Below, piece by piece: positions 11,240-19,974 of a stretch of DNA of 64,000 nucleotides. Position numbers and translations under genes: made by a program. The notes below the pieces were generated by a model, which was given only the letters and a program-made list of their open reading frames with translations, searched no databases and was not told the DNA's origin. How positions within the stretch are numbered: position 1 is the stretch's first letter; each line of letters starts with the position of its first letter. The DNA lies in NCBI RefSeq assembly GCF_013839515.1, contig NZ_JACDNQ010000001.1, forward strand, positions 146,691 to 210,690, written 5' to 3'. The DNA comes from Natronomonas salinimetallica. Its GTDB lineage: Archaea; Halobacteriota; Halobacteria; Halobacteriales; Haloarculaceae.

Positions 11240-11851
11240 ATGGAATACGAAGCCAGCCTCGACCGGGCGCTGGACGCCGTCCCCGATATCGGATCCTCGG
11301 GCGACCGGCTCTCGGTCCCCGACGCCGTCGCGCAAGCCGACGGTGCCTTCACGCGGTTTACGAACCTCGATGCGGTCGCGGACGCGTTGAACCGCGAGAC
11401 GGACCACGTCCACCGATTCGTCCAGCAGACGCTTGCGACCTCCGGAAAGCTCTCCGAGGGCGTCGGCCGGTACAACGGGAACTTCGACGACCGCGATTTC
11501 GAGCGCGTGATCGACGATTACACGGAGGAGTACGTCCACTGTAGTGAGTGTGGCCTACCGGACACCCGTCTCGTCCAGGAGAACCGCACCCTCATGCTTC
11601 GGTGTGACGCCTGCGGTGCGTTCCGCCCCGTCTCGAAGAGCAAGCGGACAAGCGACACCCAACAGAGCGAAGACGACGTCGAAGCCGGCAACACCTACAC
11701 GGTGAAAGTGACCGACACCGGCCGCAAGGGCGACGGGGTCGCCCACCGCGGCGACTACACGATCTTCGTTCCGGGGGCCGAAGAGGGCGATGTCGTCGAC
11801 ATCTACGTCGAAAGTACGAGCGGCAACCTCGCCTTCTCGCGGCTCGCCTGA
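11240..11851 (+). CDS. Translation initiation factor aIF2 subunit beta with C-terminal TRAM domain
   Basis: This is the beta subunit of the archaeal initiator-tRNA carrier aIF2. Residues 1-130 form the aIF2-beta/eIF5-type fold with a C2-C2 zinc ribbon (C101, C104, C122, C125). After a short polar linker, residues 150-203 form a TRAM RNA-binding domain (NTYTVKVTDTGRKGDGVAH...), a fusion found in haloarchaeal forms. The ATG at 11240 was chosen because it begins the conserved MEYEASLDRAL and an upstream CATTTAGG word lies at -29 to -22. It stands divergent from pheA. Confidence 0.93.
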   Translation: MEYEASLDRALDAVPDIGSSGDRLSVPDAVAQADGAFTRFTNLDAVADALNRETDHVHRFVQQTLATSGKLSEGVGRYNGNFDDRDFERVIDDYTEEYVHCSECGLPDTRLVQENRTLMLRCDACGAFRPVSKSKRTSDTQQSEDDVEAGNTYTVKVTDTGRKGDGVAHRGDYTIFVPGAEEGDVVDIYVESTSGNLAFSRLA

Positions 11852-11960
11852 CCGGTTCCTAAACGTTCGTTCATTATATACTCCAGTTTGCGGACAAAAC
11901 CGGACAATTGTCTTATCTCGGGGCCGCCAAAACGACCGACCCGGGGCGAAACTCGCCGGA

Positions 11961-11968
11961 TTTATATC
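11961..11968 (+). promoter_or_regulatory. TATA box of the aconitase gene
   Basis: TTTATATC lies 26-33 nt before the ATG at 11994, consistent with a leaderless transcript. Confidence 0.7.
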
Positions 11969-11993
11969 TATGGACAGTCCATTTGTACACGAT

Positions 11994-13979
11994 ATGGGAC
12001 AGACACTCACCGAGAAGATTCTCGACGATCACCTCGTCGAAGGGGAACTCGAGACCGGCGAGGAGATCGGTATCGAGATCGACCAGGTACTCACACAGGA
12101 CACGACCGGGACGCTCGTGTGGCTGCAGTTCGAGGCGCTCGGGCTGGACGAAGTCCAGACCGAACTCGCCGCGCAGTACTGTGACCACCAGACCTACCAG
12201 TTCGACTTCAAAAACACGGACGACCACCGCTTCCTCCGCAGCGCCGCGGGGAAGTTCGGGGCCTATTATAGCCGCCCCGGCAACGGTATCTGTCACAACG
12301 TCCACAAGGAGAACTTCGCCGCGCCCGGCAAGACGCTGCTCGGCTCCGATAGTCACACGCCGACGCCCGGCGGCCTCGGCGAACTCGCCATCGGCTCCGG
12401 TGGCCTCGACGTCTCCGTCGCGATGGGTGGCGGTGCCTACTACATCGAGATGCCGGAAGTCGTCAACGTCCACCTCGAGGGTGAACTCCCCGAGTGGGCG
12501 ACCGCGAAGGACGTCGCGTTGCACCTGCTCGGCGAACTCACCGTCAAGGGCGGCGTCGGCAAGATTTTCGAGTACACCGGTCCCGGCGTCGAGTCGTTGA
12601 CCGTCCCCGAGCGCACGACGATCACGAACCTCGGTACGGAACTCGGCGCGACCTCCTCTATCTTCCCGACCGACGAGAGAACGAAAGACTGGCTCTCGCG
12701 GATCGGCCGCGAGGACGACTACGTCGAGATCGGCCCCGACGAGGACGCCGAGTACGCCGACACCATCGAAGTCGACCTCTCGGATCTCGAACCGCTCATC
12801 GCGTGCCCGTCGATGCCCGACAAGGTCGTTCCGGTCGACGAGGTCGCCGGCACGGACGTCGAACAGACAATCATCGGCTCCTGTACGAACGGCGCTTACG
12901 AGGATATCCTCCCGGCCGCGAAGATGCTCGAAGGCCGCACCGTCGACAAAAAGACCGAGATGATCGTCGCCCCCGGTTCCAAACAGGCCTCCGAGATGCT
13001 CGCCCGCGAGGGCTGGACCGCCGAGATGATGGCGGCCGGCGTCAACTTCTCCGAGGCGACGTGTGGTGCCTGCATCGGCATCGGCCACGTCCCCGGTTCG
13101 AATTCGGTCTCGCTGCGGACGTTCAACCGCAACTTCGAGGGCCGCTCCGGCATCGAGGACGACAACGTCTACCTGTGCTCGCCCGAGGTCGCCGCCGCGG
13201 CGGCGATCGCCGGCGAGATCGTCGACCCCCGGGACCTCGCCGAGGAGTTCGGCGACCTCGAGGCACCCGAGTTCGAGATGGGCACGAAATACAGCGACGG
13301 AATGGGCCAAGAGGACCCCGACATCATCTCGCCCGACGAGGCCGTCGACGACGAACTCATCAAGGGCCCGAACATCGGCGACGTCCCGCTCAAAGACGAG
13401 ATGGGTGCCGACATCGACGGTCCTGCCCTCCTGAAGATGGAGGACAACATCACGACGGACCACATCATCCCGGCGACCCAGGACATCCTGATGTACCGCT
13501 CGAACATCCCGAAGCTCTCGGAGTTCACGCTCTCTCGCGTCGACGAGGACTTCGCCCAGCGCGCACTCGACAGCGACGGCGGCTTCCTCGTTGCCGGCGA
13601 GAACTACGGCCAGGGCTCCTCGCGTGAGCACGCGGCCCTGTGCCCGATGTATCTCGGCGTCGAGGGCGTCCTCGCACAGAGCTTCGCCCGGATCCACCGC
13701 GCGAACCTCTTCAACTTCGGTCTCATCCCGCTCGAGATCGACGAGGCCGACTACGAGAACATCGAGCAGGGCGACGACATCGAGATCGTCGACGACGTCG
13801 AAGACGCCGTCCGCTCCGGCCAAGAGGAGTTCACCGTCCGGATCAACGACGAGTGGGAACTCACCGCGGAGCTCGACGCCTCCGAGCGAGAACGACAGAT
13901 CCTCGCCGACGGCGGCAAGCTCTCGCACACGAAAAAACAGGCCGACTCCGGCGGCGACGCGGCACCCGCCGACGACTAA
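11994..13979 (+). CDS. acn: Aconitate hydratase
   Basis: This TCA-cycle enzyme converts citrate to isocitrate via a [4Fe-4S] cluster. Cluster ligands are C297 (GSCTNG) and C357/C360 (TCGACIGIGH). The C-terminal swivel domain includes GSSREHAALCP and ends near LSHTKKQ. The 661-residue length fits the haloarchaeal monofunctional aconitase. The start was placed at 11994 because of the conserved MGQTLTEKILDDH and the TATA spacing. It is a single-gene unit followed by a T-run terminator. Confidence 0.95.
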   Translation: MGQTLTEKILDDHLVEGELETGEEIGIEIDQVLTQDTTGTLVWLQFEALGLDEVQTELAAQYCDHQTYQFDFKNTDDHRFLRSAAGKFGAYYSRPGNGICHNVHKENFAAPGKTLLGSDSHTPTPGGLGELAIGSGGLDVSVAMGGGAYYIEMPEVVNVHLEGELPEWATAKDVALHLLGELTVKGGVGKIFEYTGPGVESLTVPERTTITNLGTELGATSSIFPTDERTKDWLSRIGREDDYVEIGPDEDAEYADTIEVDLSDLEPLIACPSMPDKVVPVDEVAGTDVEQTIIGSCTNGAYEDILPAAKMLEGRTVDKKTEMIVAPGSKQASEMLAREGWTAEMMAAGVNFSEATCGACIGIGHVPGSNSVSLRTFNRNFEGRSGIEDDNVYLCSPEVAAAAAIAGEIVDPRDLAEEFGDLEAPEFEMGTKYSDGMGQEDPDIISPDEAVDDELIKGPNIGDVPLKDEMGADIDGPALLKMEDNITTDHIIPATQDILMYRSNIPKLSEFTLSRVDEDFAQRALDSDGGFLVAGENYGQGSSREHAALCPMYLGVEGVLAQSFARIHRANLFNFGLIPLEIDEADYENIEQGDDIEIVDDVEDAVRSGQEEFTVRINDEWELTAELDASERERQILADGGKLSHTKKQADSGGDAAPADD

Positions 13980-13997
13980 CCCCGGTCTCCGAGCGCC

Positions 13998-14006
13998 GAC
14001 TTTTTT
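13998..14006 (+). terminator. T-run terminator after aconitase
   Basis: A run of six T lies about 20 nt after the acn stop codon, the usual form of archaeal intrinsic termination. It touches the last codons of the convergent hisA. Confidence 0.55.
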
Positions 14007-14721
14007 ATACGTCTATCGCCGCGTCGAGGCTGAACCGCCCCTCGTAGAGCGCCGTCCCGACGACGACTGCCGACGCCCCGAGTGCCCGCAGCGTCCGCAC
14101 GTCTTCGAGCGTCGAGACGCCGCCGCTGGCCACGACGGGGATATCAACCGCGTCGACGATCCGTTCGACCGGATCGCTGCGGACGCCGTCGAGTTGTCCC
14201 TCGACGTCGACGTCGGTAAAGAGGATCCCGCCGGCACCCTCGGCCTCGTACCGGGCGGCCGCCTCGGCGGGATCGAGTCCCGTCCCCTCTGTCCACCCGG
14301 AAACGACGACCTCACCGCCCTTCGCGTCGAGGCTCACCAGTACGCTCTCGTGGTATACGGCACTGATCTCGCCGACGATCTCCGGGGTCTCGACGGCCGC
14401 CGTGCCCAAAATGACGCGGTCGACGCCGGCGTCGAGGAGCTCGATCGCGTCGTCGGCGGTTCGGATACCGCCGCCGAGTTGGACGTCGACGTCGACGGCC
14501 TCGACGATCGCCTCGACGGCGGCGGCGTTGGCCCGCTCGCCCCCGAAGGCTCCGTCGAGGTCGACGAGGTGGAGCGTCCGAGCCCCCGCCTCGACCCACC
14601 GTTCGGCCGCCTCGATCGGATCGCCGTAGGTCTTTTCGGTGCCGCGCTCGCCGCCGACGAGCTGGACGACCTGTCCGTCCTGCATGTCCACCGCCGGGAT
14701 GACTTCGAATGAAGGGAACAC
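14005..14721 (-). CDS. hisA: Phosphoribosylformimino-AICAR-phosphate isomerase (HisA)
   Basis: This TIM-barrel enzyme opens the ribose ring of ProFAR in histidine synthesis. The catalytic aspartate of the first strand is seen in [12 protein letters not shown], and both phosphate-binding loops are present (GGGIRT and ASGGVST). The GTG at 14721 is chosen as start because it gives [13 protein letters not shown], which aligns with family N-termini, and a 238-residue protein; extension further upstream is low-complexity and lies in the divergent promoter region. Other his genes are not nearby. Confidence 0.93.
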   Translation of the reverse strand: MFPSFEVIPAVDMQDGQVVQLVGGERGTEKTYGDPIEAAERWVEAGARTLHLVDLDGAFGGERANAAAVEAIVEAVDVDVQLGGGIRTADDAIELLDAGVDRVILGTAAVETPEIVGEISAVYHESVLVSLDAKGGEVVVSGWTEGTGLDPAEAAARYEAEGAGGILFTDVDVEGQLDGVRSDPVERIVDAVDIPVVASGGVSTLEDVRTLRALGASAVVVGTALYEGRFSLDAAIDV

Positions 14722-14929
14722 AGCTACGTGGGCACGCTGCGGTGACAAAAACGTACCCGTTGGTGCCGACGGCGGGCCGGTAACGGCCGATCGCCCGGCC
14801 CGTCCCGGACGGCCGGTTCGGCCCGGTCTCGGGGAGTTTTCGACGGTCGGAAATCCTCCCTCATCTCCCCGGTTTGTCCGGTTCGATAACAGCAAGCTTC
14901 AACATACCCGGGTGTTAATCTACCCACTG

Positions 14930-15319
14930 ATGCCAACTGTAGAATACCTCAACTACGAAGTGCTGGACGACCACGGCTGGGAAATGGACGACGACGACCT
15001 CTTCGAGAACGCCGCCGACGCCGGCCTCGAGGGCGAGGACTACGGCGAACTCGACGTCGCCGAGGGCGAATACATCCTCGAAGCGGCCGAGGCCCAGGGC
15101 TACGATTGGCCCTTCTCGTGCCGTGCCGGCGCGTGTGCGAACTGCGCGGCCATCGTCAAGGAGGGCGAGATCGACATGGACATGCAGCAGATCCTCTCCG
15201 ACGAGGAGGTCGAAGACAAAATGGTCCGACTGACCTGTATCGGGAGCCCGGCCGCCGACGAGGTCAAGATCGTCTACAACGCGAAACACCTGGACTACCT
15301 CCAGAACCGCGTCATCTAA
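14930..15319 (+). CDS. Halobacterial-type [2Fe-2S] ferredoxin
   Basis: This is a plant-type ferredoxin with the halophilic acidic N-terminal insertion. The cluster ligands are C64, C69, C72 (CRAGACANC) and C103 (LTCIGSP). The protein has 129 residues and is very acidic, as expected for the main haloarchaeal electron carrier that accepts electrons from 2-oxoacid oxidoreductases. It is a single-gene unit divergent from hisA. Confidence 0.95.
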   Translation: MPTVEYLNYEVLDDHGWEMDDDDLFENAADAGLEGEDYGELDVAEGEYILEAAEAQGYDWPFSCRAGACANCAAIVKEGEIDMDMQQILSDEEVEDKMVRLTCIGSPAADEVKIVYNAKHLDYLQNRVI

Positions 15320-15343
15320 TTAACAGCGTAAAACGCTCGTTAA
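15320..15343 (+). terminator. Hairpin after the ferredoxin gene
   Basis: Immediately after the stop codon the arms TTAAC-a-GCGT and ACGC-tc-GTTAA form an inverted repeat around a 3-nt loop. It may act as a terminator or protect the abundant ferredoxin mRNA. Confidence 0.5.
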
Positions 15344-15478
15344 ACAGATGCGGTCCCTTCGAGGGGTAGCGACAGTTCGGACCAGCTGTTTCCGGCCTGA
15401 ACTAGCTCCCTCCTGACCGTTTTCTCTTCAGCACCAACTGCGTTCAGAACAGATCTGTGTTTTCGGGTTTCGTTCGGA

Positions 15479-16885
15479 CTATTCGGACAGTGTTTCAACG
15501 ACGCCGTCAACTGTGAACAGACCGAGGCCGTCCCGCTCCTCGGCTGCTTCCTCCAGTGACGACACGAACCCGCTTCGGCTGAACAGTGCGTACTCGTAGT
15601 TCACGTCGCCGTCGGTCGGCGACCACTCGATTTCGGGTGCCTCCTGTTCAAGCTGGGCGAGAACATCGTACCCCATCGGTTGCTGCTGGAATTTCGCTTC
15701 CCCGACCAGTAGCGTGTCGCCGTTCGTCGGGGCCACGATATCGATCTCGCGTCCGTCGGTGTCCCACCACCGACCCGGGGATTCCGTGAACGTGTACACG
15801 TCTCCGTACTCGTAGAGAACTGCCCGCTGACAGAGTCGTTCGAACGACGAACTGACGAAGTCCGGAAGATGTGGTTCGACCAGTTCGTCGTACGCATCCG
15901 CCCCGAACACTTCGTACCGAGACGAGCGACCGTGCACGAACCGGAACCAGAACGCGAACAGTTGGTCCCGGATTCGATATCGGCTGTTCCGACTCCGGGT
16001 GGGGTCAACGGTGACTGGGTACTCCTGCTCGATTATCTGGAGTTCCCGCAGGCGGGAGAGGTAGTAACTCGCGCTGTTGGCGTTGATACCAGCAGCCTGG
16101 ATGATCTCGTTTCGCTTGTGGTTTCCCTCCGCCATCGCTTTCAGAACGGCGAAATACCGATCCACCTCGTCCAGTTCCCGGTACAGGACGTCCTCGGGCT
16201 CCTCGTGGAGGCCGCCATCACGGAGAAGCAAGGTTTCCGTAATGTTTCCCTGGGGTGACTGCGTGTCGTCCACAGCACGGAGGTACTCCGGCGTCCCCCC
16301 GAACACGCCGTACGCGATCACCTGCTCAGCCGGCGCGTAGTTCGGGAAGAACTCCATCGCGGCAGCGAACGGTAGCGGGCCGATTTCGAGTTTTCCGTTC
16401 GGCCGTTTCGAGATTCGACCGTACAGCGGTGAACTCCCGTCGAGCGCGATTTTGTGTATCATCCCGATCGCCGAGCCAGTCAACACGAAGGTCGCAGCCG
16501 TATCAGCGACTTCGTGATCCCAGATCCGCTGGATGAGGGAGGGGAGCGCTTCGTTTTCGTCCACGAGGTACGGGAACTCGTCGAGGATTACGATCGCATC
16601 CTGTTCAGCGAGGTACGTGAGAACGTTCTCCCAGTCTTTCCGAATTCGATTGACTCCCGGGAACACCGTTGCAGCATCAGCGATGAAGGAGTCGAGTTGC
16701 TGCTCCGTTGTCCCATGTGCAGCTTGATGGTACACCGCGTCTTCACGGTTTTCGATGGATTTGACAACGAGCGCTGTCTTGCCCATCCGCCGACGTCCGT
16801 AGACGACGCTCAACTCCGCAGAGTCACTGTCGTATAAATCGTGGAGTCTGTCGAGTTCTTGTTCTCGGTTCACGAACGCAGGCAT
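15479..16885 (-). CDS. AAA-type archaeal ATPase with C-terminal nuclease-like domain (DUF234 type)
   Basis: The protein has 468 residues. It has a Walker A (YGRRRMGKT, residues 29-37), a Walker B (VILDEFP with D102/E103), a winged-helix segment in the middle (HKRNEIIQAAGINANSASYYL), and a C-terminal region with GREIDIVAP and LLVGEAKF that resembles a PD-(D/E)XK nuclease core. This is the layout of the Arch_ATPase plus DUF234 family, whose function is unknown; such genes are spread widely and patchily in archaea, and a defence or DNA-transaction role is only an inference. The ATG at 16885 was chosen because the TATA-like TTTTTATG is about 25 nt upstream. The gene looks less GC-rich than its neighbours. 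Confidence 0.85.
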   Translation of the reverse strand: MPAFVNREQELDRLHDLYDSDSAELSVVYGRRRMGKTALVVKSIENREDAVYHQAAHGTTEQQLDSFIADAATVFPGVNRIRKDWENVLTYLAEQDAIVILDEFPYLVDENEALPSLIQRIWDHEVADTAATFVLTGSAIGMIHKIALDGSSPLYGRISKRPNGKLEIGPLPFAAAMEFFPNYAPAEQVIAYGVFGGTPEYLRAVDDTQSPQGNITETLLLRDGGLHEEPEDVLYRELDEVDRYFAVLKAMAEGNHKRNEIIQAAGINANSASYYLSRLRELQIIEQEYPVTVDPTRSRNSRYRIRDQLFAFWFRFVHGRSSRYEVFGADAYDELVEPHLPDFVSSSFERLCQRAVLYEYGDVYTFTESPGRWWDTDGREIDIVAPTNGDTLLVGEAKFQQQPMGYDVLAQLEQEAPEIEWSPTDGDVNYEYALFSRSGFVSSLEEAAEERDGLGLFTVDGVVETLSE

Positions 16886-16907
16886 ACCCCACCTTTGAAC
16901 CACCAGC

Positions 16908-16968
16908 ACATAAAAAGTGCAGATAGCGTAGCTCAAACTATCGTAGCTCAAACTACGGTAGTTGGAAC
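16908..16968 (-). promoter_or_regulatory. Promoter with tandem palindromic operator upstream of the AAA ATPase
   Basis: On the minus strand a TATA-like TTTTTATG (about 16908-16915) is preceded by two copies of TAGTTTGAGCTAC (16928-16940 and 16943-16955, 15-bp period), followed further upstream by a partial third unit with CAACTAC (about 16958-16966). Each full unit is nearly palindromic (GTAG...CTAC). The position directly upstream of the TATA box suggests a regulator binding site. The rest of the gap up to 17181 shows nothing recognisable. Confidence 0.5.
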
Positions 16969-17181
16969 AACGGAACTTTAGGTAGAAGACGGTCGGTTCG
17001 TTCTCGCCAGTCGCTGGACGTCCCGAGAGGGCAGGGGTAACGCGACCGCGCCCCGAGGAACGATGTCCCCACTCCGGACGTTCGTCTCTCTTCGAGGGTC
17101 GCCCCTCCGACCTGGGCGAGAGACGTCGGGAGAAGCCGACGGACCGAGGCAGTTAACCGACCGACCGCCGTTCCACCCACA

Positions 17182-18945
17182 ATGACTCGGTCGCAGGGCG
17201 ACCTGGCGGCGCTATCGCGGTTCGTCTTCCGGGCGCCGGATTGGTCTGCGAGCCTGTTTTTCACCCTGTTGGTCGCCGCCGCCGTCGGCGTCGCCGCCTT
17301 CGAGTCCGGGTTCTTCCTCGACGACGCCTATCTCGGGATGATGTATATCGGCGTTCCGACCCTCGTCGCGGCGTTTCTCACCGCGCCGATCGACAGACGC
17401 CTCGGCGGGCAGTTCACCTACAACCGGTCGGCCCTGTTGGCGTTTCTCTGTGAGTTGATCGTCGTCGCCGTCCTCGTCGTCGCCGCGGCGCTCGCGGCGA
17501 TCGGCGGGTTCGGCCAGTCGTTCGTCCTCGACGCGCTCCTCGTCGCGCTCGCCTCGATATTCGCGCTCCGGTTGTTCGTCATCATCGCCGTCTCCCGGCG
17601 GTCGCTTCCGGCCGCGGCGGTCCCGGCGAGCATTCAGACCGTCGTCGCCGCCGGAGCCGTTACCGTCTACGATGGGGCCACGGACTACGTCCTCTTGCTC
17701 GCGCTCTGTGGCGTCTACGCGGCGGGCGTCTCGCTCTTCGTTTTCGCGATCGACCGGCCCTGGCGGCGGAGCCTCGACGTCTCGGTGTTGGATTTCGTCC
17801 GCGGGTTCGTCGGCCACGTCGCCGAGGGCTCGCGCGAACTCGAGACGTTCTTCGAGCAGGTCGGCGAGCGGGCGGTCGTTCCGGTCACGGTACTCTCGGT
17901 CCGTCGCCTCGACGGGACCCAAAAGGCCCGCTTCGTGGTGCCGATGGTTCACCCCGGCCCGATCGGCGACATCGGCGGCGGTAACCTCCCCGAGCGGATC
18001 GCGACCGCGACCGACGGTGTCGCCTTCCCCCCACACGCGACGGCGGGCCACGATTTCAACCTCGTCTCCGAACGCGAGGTCGGGACGCTCCTCGATGCCG
18101 CCGCGGACGCTGCGGACCGCATCGAATACACCCGGAGTGCGACCGTGAGCCGCCGTGAAACCGAGGGCGGGTCGACGTTTCTCGGACAGGCGATCGGTGA
18201 GGACCGGCTGCTCGTCGGCACCCACGCGCCCGAACCGGCCGACGACGTCGCCTTCTCGGTGGGGCTTTCTGTCGCCGCCGAGGCCCGGACCGCCGGCACG
18301 GAGGAGGTCATGCTCGTCGACGCACACAACTGCAACGACGGGCTTTCGGGGGGTGTTACTGACCGCGTCGCCCCCGGTTCCTCCCGATCGTTCGATATGA
18401 TCGGGGCTGCCGGACGGCTCTCCGAGCGGCTCGGGGACGCCGACCGGGGGGCGCTGTCGGTCGGCGTCGCACGGGACGGGACCGAGTGGACCCCTACCGA
18501 CGGAATCGGCCCGCTCGGTATCCGCGCCGCCGTCTTCGAGGTCTGTGGCCACCGGACGGCCTACGTGGTGATCGACGGCAACAACATGGAACCGGGGCTC
18601 AGAGAACGGCTCCTCGCGGCGATCGACGCCGACAACGCCGAGGTGATGACGACGGATACCCACGTCGTCAACACGGTCGAGGCGACAAACCAGGTCGGCG
18701 CGGCGATCGACCCCGACCGACTCGTCGACGCCGTCAGGGCGCTCGTCGACGAGGCGATCGCCGACGTCGACCCCGTCGAGGCCGGGATGGCGACCGAACG
18801 CGCCGAGGTGACCGTCTTCGGCGACGACCGGACCGAGTCGCTCGCGGCGACGGCGAACGCCATGATCGGGATGGGTGGGGTGCTCCTGGCGGCGATCGTC
18901 GGTGCCGCGACGGCGGTCAGCCTCCTCGTGTTCGTGTTGACGTAA
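17182..18945 (+). CDS. DUF2070 family archaeal membrane protein
   Basis: The 587-residue protein has about six or seven N-terminal membrane segments (residues 20-195), then a large soluble region, and one final membrane helix (about 562-586). The soluble part has the family motif MVHPGPIGDIGGGN and the histidine/asparagine-rich VDAHNCND. DUF2070 proteins are conserved in archaea; their function is not known, although the conserved polar motifs suggest an enzyme or ligand-binding site facing the cytoplasm. It is a single gene with no clear operon partner. Confidence 0.88.
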   Translation: MTRSQGDLAALSRFVFRAPDWSASLFFTLLVAAAVGVAAFESGFFLDDAYLGMMYIGVPTLVAAFLTAPIDRRLGGQFTYNRSALLAFLCELIVVAVLVVAAALAAIGGFGQSFVLDALLVALASIFALRLFVIIAVSRRSLPAAAVPASIQTVVAAGAVTVYDGATDYVLLLALCGVYAAGVSLFVFAIDRPWRRSLDVSVLDFVRGFVGHVAEGSRELETFFEQVGERAVVPVTVLSVRRLDGTQKARFVVPMVHPGPIGDIGGGNLPERIATATDGVAFPPHATAGHDFNLVSEREVGTLLDAAADAADRIEYTRSATVSRRETEGGSTFLGQAIGEDRLLVGTHAPEPADDVAFSVGLSVAAEARTAGTEEVMLVDAHNCNDGLSGGVTDRVAPGSSRSFDMIGAAGRLSERLGDADRGALSVGVARDGTEWTPTDGIGPLGIRAAVFEVCGHRTAYVVIDGNNMEPGLRERLLAAIDADNAEVMTTDTHVVNTVEATNQVGAAIDPDRLVDAVRALVDEAIADVDPVEAGMATERAEVTVFGDDRTESLAATANAMIGMGGVLLAAIVGAATAVSLLVFVLT

Positions 18946-18960
18946 AAAAATAAAAACGAC
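18944..18960 (-). terminator. T-rich terminator of the pfdB-DUF3194 unit
   Basis: On the minus strand the sequence GTTTTTATTTTTTTAC lies about 30-45 nt after the DUF3194 stop codon. It is between convergent genes, so it would serve the minus-strand unit. Confidence 0.55.
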
Positions 18961-18989
18961 GGCGGTGACCCACGCGGACCGTCGCCGTC

Positions 18990-19319
18990 TCAGCGCTCAA
19001 ACAGTTCGTCGACGGCGGCCTCGGCCGCTTCGACCGCCTCGTTTGCGACCGCCTCGGGATCGGGATCGTTCGGGGCGTTGAGATAGACGTCGACCTCGAG
19101 GACGCCATCCTCGAACCGGACGGTCACGTCCAGGTCGGTCACTTCGGACTGTTTGTATCGCGAGAGGACGACCCCTTCGGCGGCATCGGAGGCGGCCTCG
19201 ACGACCGCCTCGTCCGTCGGCTCCGCGTTTTCGTCCGTCGGCTCCGCGTTTTCGTCCGTCGGCTCCGCGTTTTCGTCCGTCGGCTCTGCGCCGCCGTCCG
19301 GGGTCGGTGTGTCGGTCAC
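18990..19319 (-). CDS. DUF3194 family protein, partner of prefoldin beta
   Basis: A 109-residue protein starting at GTG 19319 (10 bp after the pfdB stop); an ATG at 19355 would overlap pfdB by 26 bp and is less likely. Residues 5-38 are a low-complexity acidic tract with the word AEPTDEN repeated almost four times; the conserved domain (EAASDAAEGVVLSRYKQSEVTDLDVTVRFEDG...) follows. DUF3194 proteins are archaeal and usually sit beside prefoldin beta, as here, so a link to prefoldin is inferred from context. The function is unknown. Confidence 0.82.
   Translation of the reverse strand: MTDTPTPDGGAEPTDENAEPTDENAEPTDENAEPTDEAVVEAASDAAEGVVLSRYKQSEVTDLDVTVRFEDGVLEVDVYLNAPNDPDPEAVANEAVEAAEAAVDELFER
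19211..19290. repeat. 21-bp in-frame tandem repeat in the DUF3194 gene
   Basis: Units begin at 19211, 19232 and 19253, with a diverged fourth at 19274. Each unit encodes the seven-residue word AEPTDEN in the N-terminal tail. The unit length is a multiple of three, so copy number changes keep the frame. Confidence 0.9.
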
Positions 19320-19329
19320 GGTGTCGCCT

Positions 19330-19725
19330 CTATGCGCCGCCGGCTCCGGGGCCACCGGGACCCATCGGACCGCCGCCCGCGCCGCCCTGCAGCATCTTTT
19401 GAAGCTCCTCTTGGAGGCTCTCGAACTGATCTTGGACGCGCTCTTCTTGTTTGCTTAGCGTCTCGACACGGACCTCGAGGCTGTCGATCTTCTCCTCGAG
19501 GTCGTCGTAGGCCTCGTCGTACTCCGTCTCGATGAGGAGTTCGCCGACCTCGCGGTACATCTCGGCCTCGCCCTCGATCTCGTCGAGGGTCTCCAGTGCC
19601 GTCTCCGACTCCTGAAGCTGTGTCTCGGCCTGCTGTTTTTGTTGTGCGACCTGCTGTGCGGTCTCCTGGAGGTCTTGGAGTTCCTCGATCTTCTCTTGGG
19701 CCTCCGGCGGAAGGTTACCCTGCAT
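19330..19725 (-). CDS. pfdB: Prefoldin subunit beta
   Basis: This is the beta subunit of the archaeal chaperone prefoldin (GimC), which holds unfolded proteins for the thermosome. The 131-residue protein has two long coiled-coil helices joined by the beta hairpin segment [12 protein letters not shown], and ends with a flexible glycine-rich tail ([15 protein letters not shown]). The ATG at 19725 starts the conserved [13 protein letters not shown]. It forms a unit with DUF3194. Confidence 0.94.
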   Translation of the reverse strand: MQGNLPPEAQEKIEELQDLQETAQQVAQQKQQAETQLQESETALETLDEIEGEAEMYREVGELLIETEYDEAYDDLEEKIDSLEVRVETLSKQEERVQDQFESLQEELQKMLQGGAGGGPMGPGGPGAGGA

Positions 19726-19864
19726 ACCCCGTACGTCGGTTTCAGGACTGAAAAACCCCCACTTTTCGATCGGACGGAAAAATGGAGGGCTCACGGGAAG
19801 ATCCATGGGGGGCTGTTGTCCCCCGACTTACGGCGAGAACCCGCACGGAACGCCGTACTCCTTG

Positions 19865-19919
19865 TCACCGCTGTGTTTTTCTCACCGCTGTGTTCTTTGT
19901 CACCGCTGTACTCTTTTGT
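19865..19919. repeat. 17-18 bp tandem repeat between pfdB and larE
   Basis: Three units beginning TCACCGCTGT start at 19865, 19882 and 19900, followed by a short TCACC remnant. They lie in the divergent promoter region, 55-110 nt upstream of the larE-type start codon. Confidence 0.8.
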
Positions 19920-19974
19920 CACCACCCCCACGCGGTCCCGCCGGGCTTTTCTACGGCCATCCCGAGAGGCTGGT

